A stretch of DNA of 64,000 nt from Lactuca virosa (GCA_928212115.1 CAKMRJ010003334.1:103466548-103530547), one strand, 5' to 3'; numbered from the stretch's first letter, positions 11,913-22,350 are shown. A program made the numbers and translations. Notes: generated by a model not told the origin, from the letters alone.

Positions 11913-14206
11913 ACTCTCCCCCACTTAAACTAGGCTTCGTCCTCGAAGTCTGCCACGGTCAATTACCTTACCATCCGGTTACCACTTTACCACTAGCTAC
12001 ACACTCCGCCCATCTGATCCAAACCTTGAAGATGTCATCTTCAGAATAACCCGATCCTTACTACCTTCGGGTACAACACTTTTACCCAACCGGTAACCTT
12101 ACCGATACTCCTGTTACACTTACCCTTGATACGCAAGGGGTTCACCCTCTTACCCTGCACTGCCTCTGGCCTTTCCAAGGCACTTTCCACAAGCAACAGG
12201 CCTTCCTAATCTCCTTCGAGGACCAATCCTCTGCTGAAACCGCGATCCCGGCCACTCCCAGTACCGGAATAATCCCACAACGAGGCTCCAATACTGAAAA
12301 CTCCACTCAGCGTGAGAATTCAGAAAATTCTTCGGGTAGCAGATCCCTCTCTGCTACGATTAAGGCTCAGACGAGAAAAGCATCACCAAGCCAAATCATT
12401 TACTCTGAGATCATTTGATTTCGCGGTGAGCAACTCAACACCACCTGATCAGCTCACGGCTTCTTACAACAAATCCCTCACTATCATTCCTGCCTGAAGT
12501 CCTGCTGACTCCCATCCGCCTACCGGATGAACCGAGACCGCCCTGGTCCTAACTGATCTATCGGCTTCCGAATCCAATCATGATGTGACCCACTCACATC
12601 CGAGCGGCTACCCCGCCCTATCTTAAACTATCCGGAAAAAAAAACCCTGCCAGCGAATCCAGCATCTGATATATTTGTACTGCCGAATAGGGACCACTCA
12701 TTCTTCCAACTAGTGAATGCTACGGGCTACCCCCATAGTCTTACAACACTTCCGCGCTACCAGCCAACTAATGCTACGGGCCACCCCGCAGTCCCACCAC
12801 ATTTCTACGCTATCTGCCGACTGATGCTACGGGCCACCCCGCAGTCTTACTATACTAATGCTACGGGCCACACCGCAGTCTAACTATACTAATGCTGCGG
12901 GCCACACCGCAGTCTAACTATACTAATGATGCGGGCCACACCGCAGTCTAACTATACTAATGCTGCGGGCCACACCGCAATCTAACTATACTAATGTTGC
13001 GGGCCACACCGCAGTCTAACTATACTGATGTACGATTGCTACGGGCCACACCGCAGTCTTACAACTCCCTTACTCTATCTGCTAACTAGTGAACGCTACG
13101 GGCCACCCCATAGTCTTACAACACTCCCACACTATCTGTTAACCATTGCTACGGACCACCCCGCAGTCTTACCACACTTCTCATACTATCTGACCATTGG
13201 TGAATGCTATGGCTATCCGGTAGTCTGACAACACCTTCCACACTGACTCGACCGTTGATCATGGTCTTTCGCTCACTACTAATCCGTACATACCCATAAT
13301 TGAGCATACAAGCACAATCTAGTACCCCAAGCCGTACTCATGCCCTAACTGAAACTCCCAACTGATTCTTCTGAAACCTGCTATTAGACATCCCGCGAAT
13401 GCAATCTCACAATTGGCAAGTTTTCCGAACTTCCAATTCACACTATCCTCAATTCATACAGTCGCCTGGGTCGTCTTTCTCCCTGACAGGAGAGCGAAAC
13501 TTATCCCAGTTTCAAAACCGCTTCTGCTCCCATAACATGATTGCTTCTCCCCCACTTAGCTTCGGCTAAGTCTTCACGGCACGTGAAAATCAGATGACTT
13601 CCATTCCTTCCTCCCTTACCCAAAAAGGCATGATAACTACCATCGCCTTAATATTGCTAGCGATCTGTCACTAGCCCACTCCAAACACCGAATACTGGAT
13701 GAACACTTCCTGCATCCCCGATACTGATAACCCCCTGAGCTCAACTGTCGTCCTTAAGGTCCGAATAACTAATGCTCAGAGCAACCTCTTCAGTGATAGA
13801 CCACTTCCCTTGATGCTTCCAAAAGCTATCCCAAACACCAAGACTAGAACCACCGAACCCTGATGATGGTGGATGCCTACTCCATGGACCCTGCCCACCG
13901 ACCTCCACGTAACGCTCCTGAACCGTTTTCGGCCGTAACCGAGATAATACTGGATACTTCGAACCCGAAGTGAATGATGACCTTACACTAGCTACTAATA
14001 GTTTCTGGTATGCAATTGGCATATGACAATTCTGAAAATACTATCCGAATACAAGCAGAGAGACGACTCATACATACTATCACCCGAGACCGTGGTAAGA
14101 ACAATCATAATAGATATATAATCGAAAATAGCCATTAATACATACCTGCAACATTCCCTGCTGTAATCCAGATCTCCCTCATCCGTCACTGCAAGGCCCT
14201 ACCCTC
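11913..14206 (-). other. Non-coding interior of element B, between gag and 3' LTR
   Basis: Begins with the polypurine tract (plus strand CTCTCCCCCACTT, 11914-11926). No pol motif was found on either strand where a chromovirus would have protease, RT, RNase H and integrase. It contains the 34-bp minisatellite listed separately. Short open frames have no domain signature. Confidence 0.7.
12716..13226. repeat. Minisatellite with hairpin core, B interior
   Basis: A core of TGCTACGGGCCACACCGCAG followed by TCT recurs about a dozen times. In the centre (about 12815-13040) the units are regular, with a period near 34 bp and a TAACTATACTAA spacer. At the edges the spacers are longer and more varied. 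The core can fold, with CTGCGG-type and CCGCAG-type arms around a GCCACA loop. Similar CGGGCCAC and CCTGGTCTT words are found in B's LTR. Confidence 0.8.
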
Positions 14207-15322
14207 TCACCCATCCGTAATCCTCAAAGTTGTTGGGGCAGACGCACTCCCTGCTCCTCCCCTTATCGTCGGGCAGTCAGCCTTCTTGTGGCCCACCTGA
14301 TTGCAGTGAAAACATAATGGCCTTGCCCCCTGTGGGCAGTCCCTGCTGACGTGACCATCATTGCCACACTTGTAGCAGCCTGAACTCCTGGAACGACAAA
14401 CTCCCTCGTGCAGTTTCCCGCACGTGCTGCACTGACTTCGGCCCTGCCATCCTACTAATCGTTGATCTGAAGTCTTGGGTCTCTTCCCGGGACCCTCCAA
14501 AGTATGCATCTGATCCGACCTCCTCTTCGCAATGTGCTCCAAATCAATCTCCCTTTCCCGCGCCCTGGCAATCATAGAGTCCAGGGTCGGGCATGCCGAG
14601 AAGCTGACATGCTCCCGAATATCAGCTCTCAACATGTCATGATAGCGGGTCCTCCGCATCTCCTCATCCCCTACATACTGAGGCACCAATAATGCCCTCT
14701 CCCGGAACTTGGCGGTAATCTCTGCCACCGACTCTGTCGTCTGTCTCATGTCTAGGAACTCCCTGGCCAGCTGCTGAAGCTCGACAGCCGGCGCAAACTC
14801 CGCCCTAAACCTGGTCACAAAGTCGGACCAGGTCATAGCCTCAATGGCTGAGGCTCCCAAGGAATCACCAACTGACTCCCACCAATCTCTAGCTATGTCC
14901 CTCAAGCATCCTGCAACAAATCGAACCTTCGACCCCTCAGGACAGAAGCTCGTCAACTGTGCAGACTCAATGTCTGCAATCCATCTCCTGGCAACAATGG
15001 GGTCCTTCACCCCATGGAAGTCTGGCGCGCCACTCCCCCTGAAATCCTTGAAGGACAGTGTGCGCGATCCTGTCTGGTTGGATGCCATATCACTTCGGAA
15101 CGCTCTGAGGCGATCCTCCATCAGCTCAATAATCCCTTCCTTGATCGACCCGAAAATGACCGGGGTCGACTCAAGGATACCTCTCGTGATCTCAGACGCG
15201 ATGAACTCGCGTAACCCGTCATCAACCTGCTCGGATCCTGCCCCCGAGCCTGATCCTGATCCTGATCCTGATCCTGACCCAGATCCTGATCCTCCTGCTC
15301 CATGTCGCGTAATCATCACCAT
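14207..15322 (-). CDS. gag: Gag protein of element B, intact
   Basis: A continuous frame encodes about 371 residues from Met 15322. An upstream Met at 15376 is in frame, but 15322 fits the start implied by the related gag of element G. Order: a Gly-Ser dipeptide run encoded by GATCCT repeats; a helical N-terminal region (GLREFIASEITRGILE); the retrotransposon gag core with FHGVKDPIVARRWIADIE and RDWWESVG; then two complete CCHC knuckles, CYKCGNDGHVSRDC and CFHCNQVGHKKADC, preceded by a partial CSTCGKLHEGVC. Gag would assemble particles and package RNA. No stop or frameshift is seen, so this is the best-preserved Gag in the window. The family is Tekay/Del chromovirus. Confidence 0.88.
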   Translation of the reverse strand: MVMITRHGAGGSGSGSGSGSGSGSGSGAGSEQVDDGLREFIASEITRGILESTPVIFGSIKEGIIELMEDRLRAFRSDMASNQTGSRTLSFKDFRGSGAPDFHGVKDPIVARRWIADIESAQLTSFCPEGSKVRFVAGCLRDIARDWWESVGDSLGASAIEAMTWSDFVTRFRAEFAPAVELQQLAREFLDMRQTTESVAEITAKFRERALLVPQYVGDEEMRRTRYHDMLRADIREHVSFSACPTLDSMIARAREREIDLEHIAKRRSDQMHTLEGPGKRPKTSDQRLVGWQGRSQCSTCGKLHEGVCRSRSSGCYKCGNDGHVSRDCPQGARPLCFHCNQVGHKKADCPTIRGGAGSASAPTTLRITDG

Positions 15323-16282
15323 TCTGAAACGAAACACATAATCGTCAGGGTCACACGTAACCTCAGAAGGTCTCACATACTACAAGTTTCCTAGTTCTAT
15401 CTCGGCCCTCCTTGACTCGAGTACGGATCCTCTGCTTTCAGTAGTACGGGCCCATACTACCTTCCACATCTATCCGTACTTTCCTCAAGGATTGCTTCGA
15501 CTTCACCAAGTCCCTTGTACTTCTGTTGCATGCTTCCACTCTCATCCTAGGCTTGCCCTAGGGAAATCTCTGACTCTAACCAAACCAGTCCTCAGCTGCT
15601 GAAGGCTTTCCTTGTAATGCCAATTAGTCATCACCTGAATTCCATCACATGTGGCGAGGCTCAGATAATCCTTCGAGTAAAAGACTCGTCCTTACAACGG
15701 TTAGACTCAGACGAAAGCTGCGCAATAGGGCCAAATCCAGCACTCTGAGATTATTCAACCCTGATCACATGTGACGTGACGTATCCACCTAATAGCTAAC
15801 TCCCATTACTCAGAGTCCCACATAGCACAAAGCGTGCAACATTCAGACAAAGGGAACGGTATCAAGCAATCCTATCCTCATAACAGGAAACTGTACTAGC
15901 ATACAATGCTAAGCTCATACTATCAGGCATAACCTAAACAGGCTATCCTACTGCTGTCTACTCAATACCAGCATACAATTCTCATAAGCCGAAACACATA
16001 AAGCAGGCACATAAGGCATCATTCCTAGATCCTTAGCCCTATTCTAGCATGCTGTTCTACTGAAGCTGATAAACATAACATAAACTTGTATGGGTACTTT
16101 GGGGAATACTTACTTGAGCTCGGCCGGTCGCGCACATCACACACTTCGTTCTTTCTCAAAACTCCTTTGACTTATCTTTTAGAAAACCATTTTCTTGTAA
16201 AAAGCTTTTAATCCATCGATTTGAGTCCAGACACCCCCGAGGGTGTGTCTGAATCCCTCAAACCAGGGCTCTCATACCAACT
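15323..16282 (-). other. Leader and primer-binding site of element B
   Basis: Untranslated leader between the 5' LTR and gag. The primer site is the complement of 16264-16281, reading TTGGTATGAGAGCC, one base from the initiator-Met consensus. The leader is homologous to the leader of element J (for example the ATGCTAGA and CTATTGC(G/A)CAGC blocks), which ties B and J to one Tekay group. Confidence 0.75.
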
Positions 16283-18455
16283 TGTAACATCCCAAAATTT
16301 AAGACCAAAAATTTCGTTTTGATTAATTAAAAACTGCTTAATAAATCTTGCTCAATCATTTAATAACATTCTTAATAAAACAATTATCAGAGTTTTAAAT
16401 CCCAAAGATCATCTAGTGCGGAAAACATGGTGTGATGCGCTGCGATTGCCCCGAGCTCCTTCCTTGGAAAAACGTTAATACCTGAAACAAATAACTGAAA
16501 ACCGTAAGCACGAAGCTTAGTGAGTTCCCCCAGATACCACATACCATACATATAAACTGATCCATACATGCCACGCGTAACCATGAGCCATACATAACAA
16601 ACATATCCATAATCAAGTAAGGTGCTATGTGCCAAACATAGTCTTGCTGTATTGCTACGGGTCGCACGTGGTCTTTCTTGTCAAGCCTGGGGGCCACTCC
16701 CTGAGTCTTACAGACAAGTGCCAAGGGCCACCCCCTGGTCTTCCATGAAAGCATCACAAAGACAACTATACATACTACTCTACTAGGCTATTCAGCATAC
16801 AGTGTGCCAGGAGCTACATCCTGGTCTTTCATTCCTAATAGTATACAGTGTGCAACGAGCCTCCTCCTGGTCTTTCATACATGTCGCCTAGGGCTAACCC
16901 CCGGGTCTTCCTACCATACATAATAACATACTCTGTGCCAAGAGCCTCCTCCTGGTCTTTCATGCATAATGCCTAGGGCTAACCCCCGGGTCTTCCTACC
17001 ATACATAAACTAAATGGGCCGGCATTGTGGCCGTAGACCCATACAAACAGTGAGGAGACTCACCTCGTACTGCTGAAGCTGCTGATAACCCTATGGCTGC
17101 TATCCAACAACTCTCCGAACTGCTGCTCCTCTAGCTCCCCGGGCTACCGATACCAATAATAGAAACACTTAGCCTAACTGTCCACAAGAAGTCAACTAAG
17201 TCAACTCTGGTCAAAGTCCCTCTCAAAGTCAAGGTCCTGGTCAAAGTCAACCTTCCAGTTGACTCGACTCGTCGAGTTGTTCTGCCAACTCGCCGAGTCC
17301 ATGCTCTTCAAATCCCAAAACAACCCCGACTCCACTCGTCGAGTCTAGCCAGAACTCGACGAGTTCTCCTTCATCTAACACTTCAGGACTATCTTCAACC
17401 GACTCGCCGAGTTCATCCTTGAACTCGTCGAGTTCATCATCATTGTATGAATATCTAGGCCATGACTCGCCAAGTAGTATGAACAACTCGTCGAGTTCAT
17501 CTTCATAACTAAGAAGATTGTCTTGGACTCGTCGAGTTCCTCTTCGAACTCGTCGAGTACTATGATCTTCATGTCCATTACGGACCCAGTCTGGCTGAAT
17601 CCTTCACTACTCCACCCACTAGTCCGAATCATAACAGAAGGGTTTGGGTTTACGACCCGACCCACCGAGTCCATGAACGGACTCGTCGAGTCCACCTTGT
17701 GACATCTCTATTCTATCGATTATAGTCCATTCCAACACTTCCAACTCATAGATCTGGACTCCTAATGCTAGCATTGCATGTAAATTTGCTAACTTTACGT
17801 GCATGCAAGGTGCTATGAGGCTAGAACACTCAATCCAAGCTACAATGAAGGCCTAGGTCATGAAATGGGACCTTAGTTGGATAAAGCCGACAACTTTGAG
17901 CTTCTAAAGCTCAAGAGTGTCCAGATCTGTTGTCCAATCCATCCTCAAAGGCTTAATACTCATATTCTACTTGGAAATGATCCAATTGTGACAAAAAGGC
18001 AAGCTAGAAAGGGGATTCATCAATTGAAAGCTCAAGGTTCAGACTTTTTACCTCCTAACAGTTTCCAAGTCGATATGGAGGCTGGATCTACTCTTCCTTC
18101 CTTGCTCCTTTCCCTCCAAGCTTCCAAGATGCACTCTAAAGGCCCTTAATCTTCTTAAAAGCTCAAACAATGGAGTTGGGTGGCTAGGGTTTTGGGTTCT
18201 GGACGAGAGAGGCTGTAAATGAACCTTAGGGAAGAGAATAAGATGCTTAAATAGGGTACCAAGTCCCAGAATTAGGGTTTCCAAACCCAGACCAGACTCG
18301 CCGAGTCCACTCGCCGACTCGCCGAGTCGGTCACTTAATCTTTGACACGGAACCCGCTCCGACTCGTCGAGTTCTTCCTTGGACTCGACGAGTTGACCCC
18401 CTTTTGACTTAGGGTTTTCCTTCCTTTCTCGGCCTTTCTGATACTGGATGTTACA
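16283..18455 (-). repeat. 5' LTR of element B
   Basis: Identical in length (2173 bp) to the other B LTR. Plus-strand ends are TGTAACATCCC and GGATGTTACA, forming a 10-bp terminal inverted repeat. It has the same two clusters of ACTCGNCGAGT palindromes. On the minus strand the promoter-like CTATTTAA motif corresponds to that at 11704-11711. Confidence 0.88.
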
Positions 18456-18460
18456 ATTAA

Positions 18461-19112
18461 CATGTTATTAGTTGAATTTTTGGTGTTACCCAAGAATATT
18501 GTCAAAGTTTATAACCTTAACAGGTTATCCTAAGAAGGGAATTTCCCCGTGGGATCCTCATCTTTTGGGATCCTCGTCATTAAGGATCCTCATCATTAAG
18601 GATCCTCATAATTATGGATCCTCACTATTAAGGATCCTCATCGATATAGATCCTCATCAGTGAAGAGCCTTATCATCAAAAGTCAACAGCAATCCTAAGT
18701 TCTTTTCAAAGCTAAGGTTTATCCTCAGTAAATTCTAAGGTTGAAGAGCTTATGAAGCTTAAAGAAACACTTGAAGATAATCAGGTTCCATCTATCCTTA
18801 CTCTCGAAAAGCTCTAAGTAAAATTGAAGGATCCTAAGAGAAAATCATTTGGTTATCAGAATTCAAGCATGATTAAAATAATCCACTAAGAAGATTTTGT
18901 CTTAGGATTATTTGCAGGAACCAAGTTATATGGGATCCTAATTTTTTAAGGATCCTAATATAATAACAATCATGCAGAAAAAATCAAGAGATATAAAAGG
19001 AAAATGCTACCATGTCATTCAAAAAGGGGTTGCGCACCAACCCAACCAAAAGATTAATTGTCTTACATTACTGACAAAAACAAAAAACTTCCTAAACTAA
19101 TTTTTAGCAGGC
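18461..19112 (+). other. 3' spacer of element A, right part, GGATCC-dense
   Basis: No coding motif. Between 18551 and 18640 a short irregular array repeats AAGGATCCTCATCATT-like units: six exact GGATCC sites in about 90 bp, plus a degenerate AGATCCTC. Three more GGATCC sites lie near 18827, 18932 and 18950. The array sits just beyond the 3' end of the antisense gene. Confidence 0.75.
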
Positions 19113-20685
19113 CTAGACCTTAGCCTGGTCATTATCGGTCGTTCCCTTCTTCTCCCCTCCCTCGGTCAGCTGCAACATAGGATGCTGAGTGGCGGTAGCA
19201 GTTTTGCCAGTCAATTTGACCAGTGCCTCGCGCCAACCGTCCGCGTCCCAGGAACCTGCATTCTCAAGATCCTCCGCAAGACGAATCTTGGCTTCCCAAA
19301 CACCTATCGCAGCACTGACCTTCGCATTAGAGATCACTTCCTCCATCTCATGCAAGTGCTCATCCTCCTTCTCAGCCTTCTTCTTGCTGAGCAGATCCAT
19401 TCTCCTCAACAGATCCTCATTGGTCACTTTCCACATCCTCTCCTGTCCTTGAAGGGTTTGTTCTGCCCTCTATGCTCGGATCCTTAGATCAGCGGAAACA
19501 TGATCAGAGACCTAAAACAAAGACATAGTGGGTCAGTAAAAGGTAGAATAAAAGATAGAACGAGAATAAAACCAATACTTACAGCTTGGGAGAAAGAGAC
19601 CAATTTTTGGAGCGCTTCCTCAGCTCCAAGGCTCTGCAAAGATAGACCGGCTGACTCGACAATTTTCCTTTTCCGGGATCCCGGTGTCTTCACTGTCAAG
19701 TCAGTAGCTGATTTCTTGGGAGGAAGAAAGGATGAGCTCTTCTCCTTCTTCACCGTCAGCTGATCCTTCGGCATGGCTGTGTCAAGATCAGCAAGTGTGA
19801 AGCGAGCACTAGAGCAAGTGACTTTGGATCCTATATAAATATATAACATAAGAGTATTAAAAACCTTCATCACAAGCAAAAAGAAGCGAGGATCCTTACC
19901 TGCCGGCATAAGGTCCTGTTGCAGAAGAGCTTTTTTGCAGAGTGGATTGATCAAATCGGAAGGATCTCTCAGCTTAAGACAAGGCCAAAAACTTCTCGAT
20001 CTTCCCTTCAGATTCCTCAGTAACGGGGACGAGCTCTTCAAATTTGAAAGATAGAAAAAATCAAATAAAATCAGAAGATGTGAATTCTAGAATCCTTGTA
20101 TCAATATAAAAGAGTCCTACCCTTCTTGACCCATGCATCCGACAAGAGATCCCCACTAGGAACAGAGTCACGTCTCACGAAAAGGTACTTTCCTTTCCAA
20201 GCTCCGTCGTTATGTTTGGTTTTCAAGACCAGAGGAGTTATGTGGGTTTTGACTATGAGGAGAAAGAAAGAATTCCCGAAGGTTGTGAGATCATATACGC
20301 AGGCCAGTTCAGGAAGACCTATATCAAGGCCTTTTGACTGTTTTATTTGGTCAATCCAGTATAGGATCCTCCAAACAATTGGCATGACCTGAATATACGA
20401 GATCCCAGTCACCCTGAAGAATTCAGAGACGATCCCGGGAAAAGGATATTTCAAACCCAAGGAGAAGGGGTACTCAGTAAAGCACACCCAGGTGGGAGAA
20501 ACAAAGTCAAGCTGAATGAGAGGGTCGAAGGGCCTGAAAACAGCTTCAAGAGGGAAGGCTCCATTGAGTCCCATAGACTCAATATCATCGTCGCCGAAGG
20601 AACACGTCTCCTCGTAGGAGAGGATCCCTTGGTCGATGAAGTCATCGTCGGGGAGAGCTAAGATGTTTTTGCGAGAAACGGCCAT
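19113..20685 (-). pseudogene. Antisense, intron-containing accessory gene of element A
   Basis: Runs opposite to the retrotransposon. Exon 1 (20685 to about 20121) encodes MAVSRKNILALPDDDFIDQG and continues with YPFSLGLKYPFPGIVSEFF and WRILYWIDQIKQSKG. GT..AG introns follow at about 20037-20120, 19831-19899 and 19512-19582. Exon 2 has an in-frame stop at 19974-19976. Exon 3 (19583-19830) is Lys/Ser-rich and basic. Exon 4 (19113-19511) has a stop at 19470-19472, then a Glu/Lys-rich probable coiled coil. The pattern resembles plant proteins labelled putative gypsy-type transposon (PF04195-like); this needs a profile search. Extra antisense ORFs between integrase and 3' LTR are known in Tat elements. 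The function is not known to me. A homologue is at 23705-24460 in C. Confidence 0.75.
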
Positions 20686-20816
20686 TTTTTAACCATAATA
20701 GAAGAAGTGAAAACGTAAAAATAGTTACCTTCTAATGAATCGCCGGTACTCAAAAAGTAGCACAAGTAAATCAAGGAAAAATGAGACGAGTAAAGAATGA
20801 AGGAACTGATCACGTC

Positions 20817-20824
20817 TATTTATA
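20817..20824 (-). promoter_or_regulatory. TATA box of the antisense gene in A
   Basis: The minus strand reads AGTATAAATAGACG, about 130 bases upstream of ATG 20685. The homologous gene in element C has CATAAATAGGGG at 23581-23592, about 115 bases upstream of its ATG. Conservation of spacing supports a dedicated promoter just inside the 3' LTR. Both leaders also share a GAAGGTAA word that looks like a splice donor, but no clear acceptor follows. Confidence 0.6.
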
Positions 20825-20998
20825 CTAAGGATATGAGGCTGATTTGACTATTAACGGCTAGTTATCAACCCGTTGGATTTCAAAATTACCTAGCCGTTGA
20901 GCGTTAATTATGAAAATTACTTTTCTTTCTCCTTTTATCTCTTTAATTTAAGTTATTCCTTTAATATTTTCGAAATTAACTCTTACATTTTCAGGAAT

Positions 20999-21012
20999 AA
21001 CTTGGGGGCAAT
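20999..21012 (+). other. Polypurine tract of element A
   Basis: AACTTGGGGGCAAT immediately precedes the 3' LTR. The same GGGGGCAAT core is found, inverted, next to C's LTR (23409-23417). Confidence 0.85.
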
Positions 21013-21613
21013 TGTTGGGGCTAGGATCCTCAAAGCATTCAGGATCCTCAAACCTCATCAGATATTCAGGATCCTCAATTATCTCAGGAACCCGACTATT
21101 ACCGTTATCATAATTTATTAACATTTATAACGGTTATATTTCGTTCATAACTAACATATGTGCATAAATAGTCAAGAGAAGACTTATTCTCAACAGATTT
21201 TCGTTTCAACTATGCTAAAGACCCGGAATACCAAGTCAAACCAACGTTCACAAAGCTGGTCATAGAGGATCCCGGGAATATCGGACATTTTGTTAGCTAG
21301 TTTAGACTATAAAATTAACACATGTATCTCACACACGACACTCTCTGCTTACTGTTAGCTTACTCTGCGAACTTTTTCACTTGTTATTACTGGAATACTG
21401 TCTGTAATCATCATTTTACATTTATAAAATCATCAAGGCAGGTCATCATTATCACCTCCCAAGGTTTTGTGTCGGAGATCCTAGCAAGGATCAAGGGCTT
21501 TCCTTGTAAAGAATTGTGTCATTCTCTTTACCTTTCTATATTACATAATTCGAACATCACAGCCTCTCATTCAATTTGGTTGATCAATACTTGTGTAACT
21601 TTTGACCAAAATA
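21013..21613 (+). repeat. 3' LTR of element A
   Basis: 601 bp, matching 2672-3272 with about 38 differences by eye. It has four GGATCC sites; a fifth is lost (GGAACC). It ends CCAAAATA, so the terminal CA is mutated, and the TSD GTTAT follows at 21614-21618. Confidence 0.9.
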
Positions 21614-21618
21614 GTTAT

Positions 21619-22198
21619 CATTTAACTCTAGCCTGACACGAGCATCAGAAGATGTTGTATATCCACTAGAGCAAGTTTTTATTATTTTTGCTAGTGCTCC
21701 TCCTAGTAGGACTTTGGCTTCGAATTTTCTCTATTTTGGACTAGAAGATAACAATTTCCAAGGCACATTAAACTTGAACATATTTTTTGTTTCCTTACGT
21801 GAAACAAATGCAAAGCCTTTTGAAGAATTTATTCATCTCCTTGACCGTTTCTCTTCTGGGTTTTTAAGTTTTTGTACAACCCGTTTATATTCGAAACACT
21901 TTTCTCTATTTCTCAAAACTTTAAATTAAGTTGGTGTTTAGTACGGTAGTCATCACCTTCACCCAACTCCTTACGAAAGCTTTCAAGAATGAATAGCCAT
22001 AAATGATCATGCGCTTGTACATGCCCGTGTTTTGAATCCTCCTAAGTGTCAACCCAAAATTATGTCAACACTAACTGTTCTGTTGGAGTCCATTCTTGAG
22101 GCTTGGACTTTTTTTTTCTCTTTCACCAGTGGTTTTCCTTTGCGTCGTGTAGAGTGGTGGGGGTTGAGTTTATTGTATGACTTCGTCGTCTCAGTCAT
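21619..22198 (-). pseudogene. 5' part of Myb/SANT, NAM-associated-like pseudogene
   Basis: Read on the minus strand from a candidate ATG at 22198. A basic N-terminus leads, across a one-base slip in a poly-A run, into a block starting EWTPTEQLVLT and, after two stops, the stretch HDHLWLFILESFRKELGEGD followed by YRTKHQLN. Further on come FKFNVPWKLL and a segment near SGYTTSSDARV before the junction with element A. This order (Trp-containing SANT-like start, FW-like helix, RTKHQLN, then a TSS-type segment) fits the plant Myb/SANT and NAM-associated family. Several stops predate or follow the insertion. The split point is the GTTAT target site of A, and the reading frame is continuous with 2342-2671 across it. 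Confidence 0.6.
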
Positions 22199-22335
22199 CA
22201 AGGCTTTGGGTTTTTTTGGTGGTAGGGTGGTGTTTGGTTGTGGTATTGAGAGTGATAGGGTGAGGTTTGGCTTTAAGGTTGATTTAGTGAAAGTTTATTA
22301 GGAAAAACGACAAAGTTTTTGAAGGTGAATTAAGT

Positions 22336-22350
22336 GGGGTATTTATAGGG
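22336..22350 (-). promoter_or_regulatory. TATA box of the split pseudogene
   Basis: The minus strand reads CCCTATAAATACCCC, about 140 bases upstream of the candidate ATG at 22198. This supports the idea that the pseudogene kept a normal promoter layout. Confidence 0.45.

Larger units (their letters stand above)
9740..18455 (-). mobile_element. Element B: gag-only Tekay-like retrotransposon (TR-GAG type)
   Basis: Two LTRs of exactly 2173 bp (9740-11912 and 16283-18455) bound a 4370-bp interior. The TSD is ATTAA (9735-9739, 18456-18460). On the minus strand the primer site (TTGGTATGAGAGCC) abuts the right LTR and the polypurine tract (AAGTGGGGGAGAG) abuts the left LTR, fixing the orientation. 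The interior holds one intact gag and no protease, RT or integrase. This matches the described class of terminal-repeat elements with a GAG domain (TR-GAG), which would rely on another element's enzymes. The LTRs differ at a few tens of positions by eye, far fewer per base than those of host element A, so B is younger. Confidence 0.88.
2672..21613 (+). mobile_element. Element A: Tat-lineage Ty3/gypsy retrotransposon
   Basis: Two 601-bp LTRs (2672-3272, 21013-21613) bound the element. The TSD is GTTAT at 2667-2671 and 21614-21618. The 5' LTR ends CA and the 3' LTR ends TA through one change. A primer site (TTTGGCGCCCACTGTGG) follows the first LTR and a polypurine tract (CTTGGGGGCAAT) precedes the second. 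The internal order is gag, protease, RT, RNase H, an extra RNase H, integrase, a long spacer, and an antisense gene. The second RNase H and the antisense accessory gene mark the Tat lineage. The LTRs differ at about 38 positions by eye, so this is older than nested B. All coding parts are disrupted. B occupies 9740-18455. Confidence 0.9.

Noticed and set aside
10704..11924. Several minus-strand open frames in the B LTR (and their copies near 17247-18284)
   Set aside because: Their Leu-Gly-Glu-Ser-rich text comes from the ACTCGNCGAGT palindromes. No start context, domain or conservation between the two LTRs beyond the DNA itself.
12716..13226. CRISPR-like repeat-spacer look of the minisatellite
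   Set aside because: Spacers are themselves near-identical and the context is a plant retrotransposon.
13028..13228. Open frame across the B minisatellite
   Set aside because: Periodic protein text produced by the tandem repeat.
14844..15341. 165-residue plus-strand open frame opposite B gag
   Set aside because: Shadow of the minus-strand gag. Its Asp-Pro run is only the other reading of the GATCCT repeat.
21714..21929. 71-residue plus-strand open frame after element A
   Set aside because: Opposite strand of the NAM-associated-like pseudogene, which explains the stretch better.
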